NCBI RefSeq assembly: GCF_011762045.1
Contig: NZ_JAASQS010000010.1
Coordinates: forward strand, 1 to 64,000
From: Rhizomicrobium electricum
Lineage (GTDB): Bacteria > Pseudomonadota > Alphaproteobacteria > Micropepsales > Micropepsaceae
Reading direction: 5' to 3'
Length of the DNA: 64,000 bases
This document shows, piece after piece, positions 62,888 through 64,000 of this stretch. Position 1 is the first letter of the stretch, and every line of letters begins with the position of its first letter. Under the pieces are notes generated by a model. It was given only the letters and a program-made list of their open reading frames with translations, was not told the origin of the DNA and made no database searches. A program made the position numbers and the translations under genes.

Positions 62888-64000
62888 TCGACGAACTCTC
62901 CTACCAAGTGCGTTGGCTTGCGGCTCTCCCGCCGCAGCACGCGCGCCAAAACCAGGAAAAGCGAAATAGCCACAAGGTAAAACGGCACCAGGGTGAACAG
63001 GGCAACCTGCAAGGACTGTCCAGGATGACTAGCGCGCAGAGCGTCGCTGACTGCCCCAACGTACGTCGGACCAAGGCCGAGACCGATGAAGTTCATCACC
63101 AGAAGCAACAACGCACCGGACATGACGCGTTGATCGGGCCGCACTTCCTGCTGCACAAGCGTAACGTTGGACGACAGGAAGAAATGGTTCAGAAATACCG
63201 CGACGACCAGGAACCAGCAGGCACTGCTCCATGTCGGCGACGTAACGAAGGCAATGAAAAAGGGAACCGCCAAGACCAGCGCCACGCCAGGGATCAAGGC
63301 ATAAGCCGCTTTCGAATGCCTCGCGAGACGGTCCACCATCGCGCCACCAATCACCATGGCTCCAGTCATTCCAACCAGAACCACCAGTGAATAATAAACG
63401 GCAACCTCGCCAAGGGTCATGCCCTTCTCGCGCATCAGAAAGAGCACGGCGAAATTCTGTAGCCCATAGGTGATGATCTGGGTGGCGCCGCCTCCGAGCG
63501 CGGCGAGCACAAGAGGCTTCCGCGAAAAGAACATCGCGAAAGTTTCCCAAAAACTCCCCTTTTTCACGGGATAAGCCGGGACAGGGTCGAGACCGCCCCG
63601 CACAGGCTCGCGCACGATCACGAGAACTGCGATCGCCGCGAGAATGCCGACGCCGCCAAGCACAATAAAGGCATATCGCCAACTATAGGCGGCGGCGATC
63701 GAGGCCCCGAATGCCACACCCAAAGCGGCCCCAATTCCCGGACCGGTGTTGAAGATGCCGAGCGCAAGGCCGCGGCGGCTTCGAGGGAAGTAGTCCGAGA
63801 TGATCGCATAGGATGGAGGTACACCGCCCGCCTCCCCGAAGCCGACCGTCATGCGCGCGATGGCAAATTGCAGATAGTTGGCTGCCAGCCCGCACGACAT
63901 CGTTGCCGCGCTCCAGATTGCGCACGAGGCTGCGAGAACTTTGGACCTCGAGGTCTTGTCGGCCAGGTATCCAATCGGGATCGAGATAAAGCAGTAGACG
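62884..64000 (-). CDS. MFS transporter (5' end beyond the window)
   Basis: The frame runs from its stop at 62884 to the window end, 372 codons, without its N-terminus. Visible parts are GYLADKTSRSKVLAASCAIWSAAT (the loop 2-3 signature), RMTVGFGEAGGVPPSYAIISDYFPRSRRGLALGIF in helix 4-5 and the C-terminal six helices. The FGEAGGVPPSYAIISDYFP block resembles the spinster-like/sugar-phosphate-type MFS group common in sphingomonads near hydrolases. It is translationally coupled to the esterase gene downstream and is probably its partner transporter. Confidence 0.88.
   Translation of the reverse strand, partial: VYCFISIPIGYLADKTSRSKVLAASCAIWSAATMSCGLAANYLQFAIARMTVGFGEAGGVPPSYAIISDYFPRSRRGLALGIFNTGPGIGAALGVAFGASIAAAYSWRYAFIVLGGVGILAAIAVLVIVREPVRGGLDPVPAYPVKKGSFWETFAMFFSRKPLVLAALGGGATQIITYGLQNFAVLFLMREKGMTLGEVAVYYSLVVLVGMTGAMVIGGAMVDRLARHSKAAYALIPGVALVLAVPFFIAFVTSPTWSSACWFLVVAVFLNHFFLSSNVTLVQQEVRPDQRVMSGALLLLVMNFIGLGLGPTYVGAVSDALRASHPGQSLQVALFTLVPFYLVAISLFLVLARVLRRESRKPTHLVGEFVE

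Noticed and set aside
1-64000. tRNA or rRNA genes, CRISPR arrays, insertion sequences, phage attachment sites
   Set aside because: No cloverleaf-like ends, regularly spaced repeats, transposase motifs or flanking terminal repeats were noticed; a covariance-model scan would be needed to exclude small RNAs.

Overview
The window looks like chromosomal DNA of a high-GC, free-living alphaproteobacterium with a large carbohydrate and secondary-metabolite repertoire. The signs are Oar-like and conventional TonB-dependent receptors, LacI-controlled sugar loci, a rhizobial-type FabI, sphingomonad/caulobacter-like CoA catabolism and small genes usual in that class. A Micropepsales, Caulobacterales or Sphingomonadales relative would fit, but the genus cannot be read from the sequence. 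I saw no tRNA, rRNA, CRISPR array or insertion sequence.

Layout. (1) 1-7.9 kb: housekeeping and accessory genes (secreted hypotheticals, patatin, SRPBCC protein, DUF1428, beta-barrel protein, Spx/ArsC-like protein, CocE-type hydrolase, a degenerate 2'-5' RNA ligase and a solo LuxR-type HTH protein). (2) 8.2-14.4 kb: a probable sugar-acid catabolic module with an ACS-type MFS permease, an SDR, a tartronate-semialdehyde-reductase-like enzyme, a split transketolase and glycerate 2-kinase. A perfect 14-bp palindrome before the permease recurs, degenerately, in the transketolase/kinase divergent promoter. (3) 14.5-16.8 kb: flavin-reductase-like protein, SDR and GST. (4) 16.8-32.3 kb: a glucan-utilisation locus. 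A LacI regulator, Oar-like TonB receptor, GH144-like enzyme, substrate-binding protein, two ABC permeases and a GH3 enzyme lie in one direction, mostly with ATGA overlaps. A divergent GH1 beta-glucosidase, the MalK-type ATPase and a GH43-like lectin-tailed enzyme lie to the right. Two perfect LacI-type operators sit between lacI and GH1. The GH144-like enzyme suggests beta-1,2-glucan as substrate.

(5) 32.4-51.8 kb: a non-ribosomal peptide locus. The right-hand operon encodes a 4165-residue A-T-(C-A-T)3-reductase synthetase, a SyrD/PvdE-like exporter, a prohibitin-like SPFH protein and an orphan LivJ-like binding protein with an N-terminal membrane anchor. The divergent left arm encodes a DUF697 membrane protein, a two-helix small protein, an Sfp-type phosphopantetheinyl transferase and a spore-photoproduct-lyase-like radical SAM enzyme. 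The first adenylation domain has lost the amino-group-binding Asp, so the starter may not be an alpha-amino acid. This locus is the best candidate for an undescribed system.

(6) 51.9-64 kb: CoA-ester catabolism. FabI, 3-hydroxyacyl-CoA dehydrogenase, two thiolases and an SDR run leftward from a control region with two inverted repeats. A TonB receptor and CoA-transferase run rightward. A secreted carboxylesterase and an MFS transporter, cut by the window end, follow. Together they could import, de-esterify and beta-oxidise an unknown ester or branched acid.
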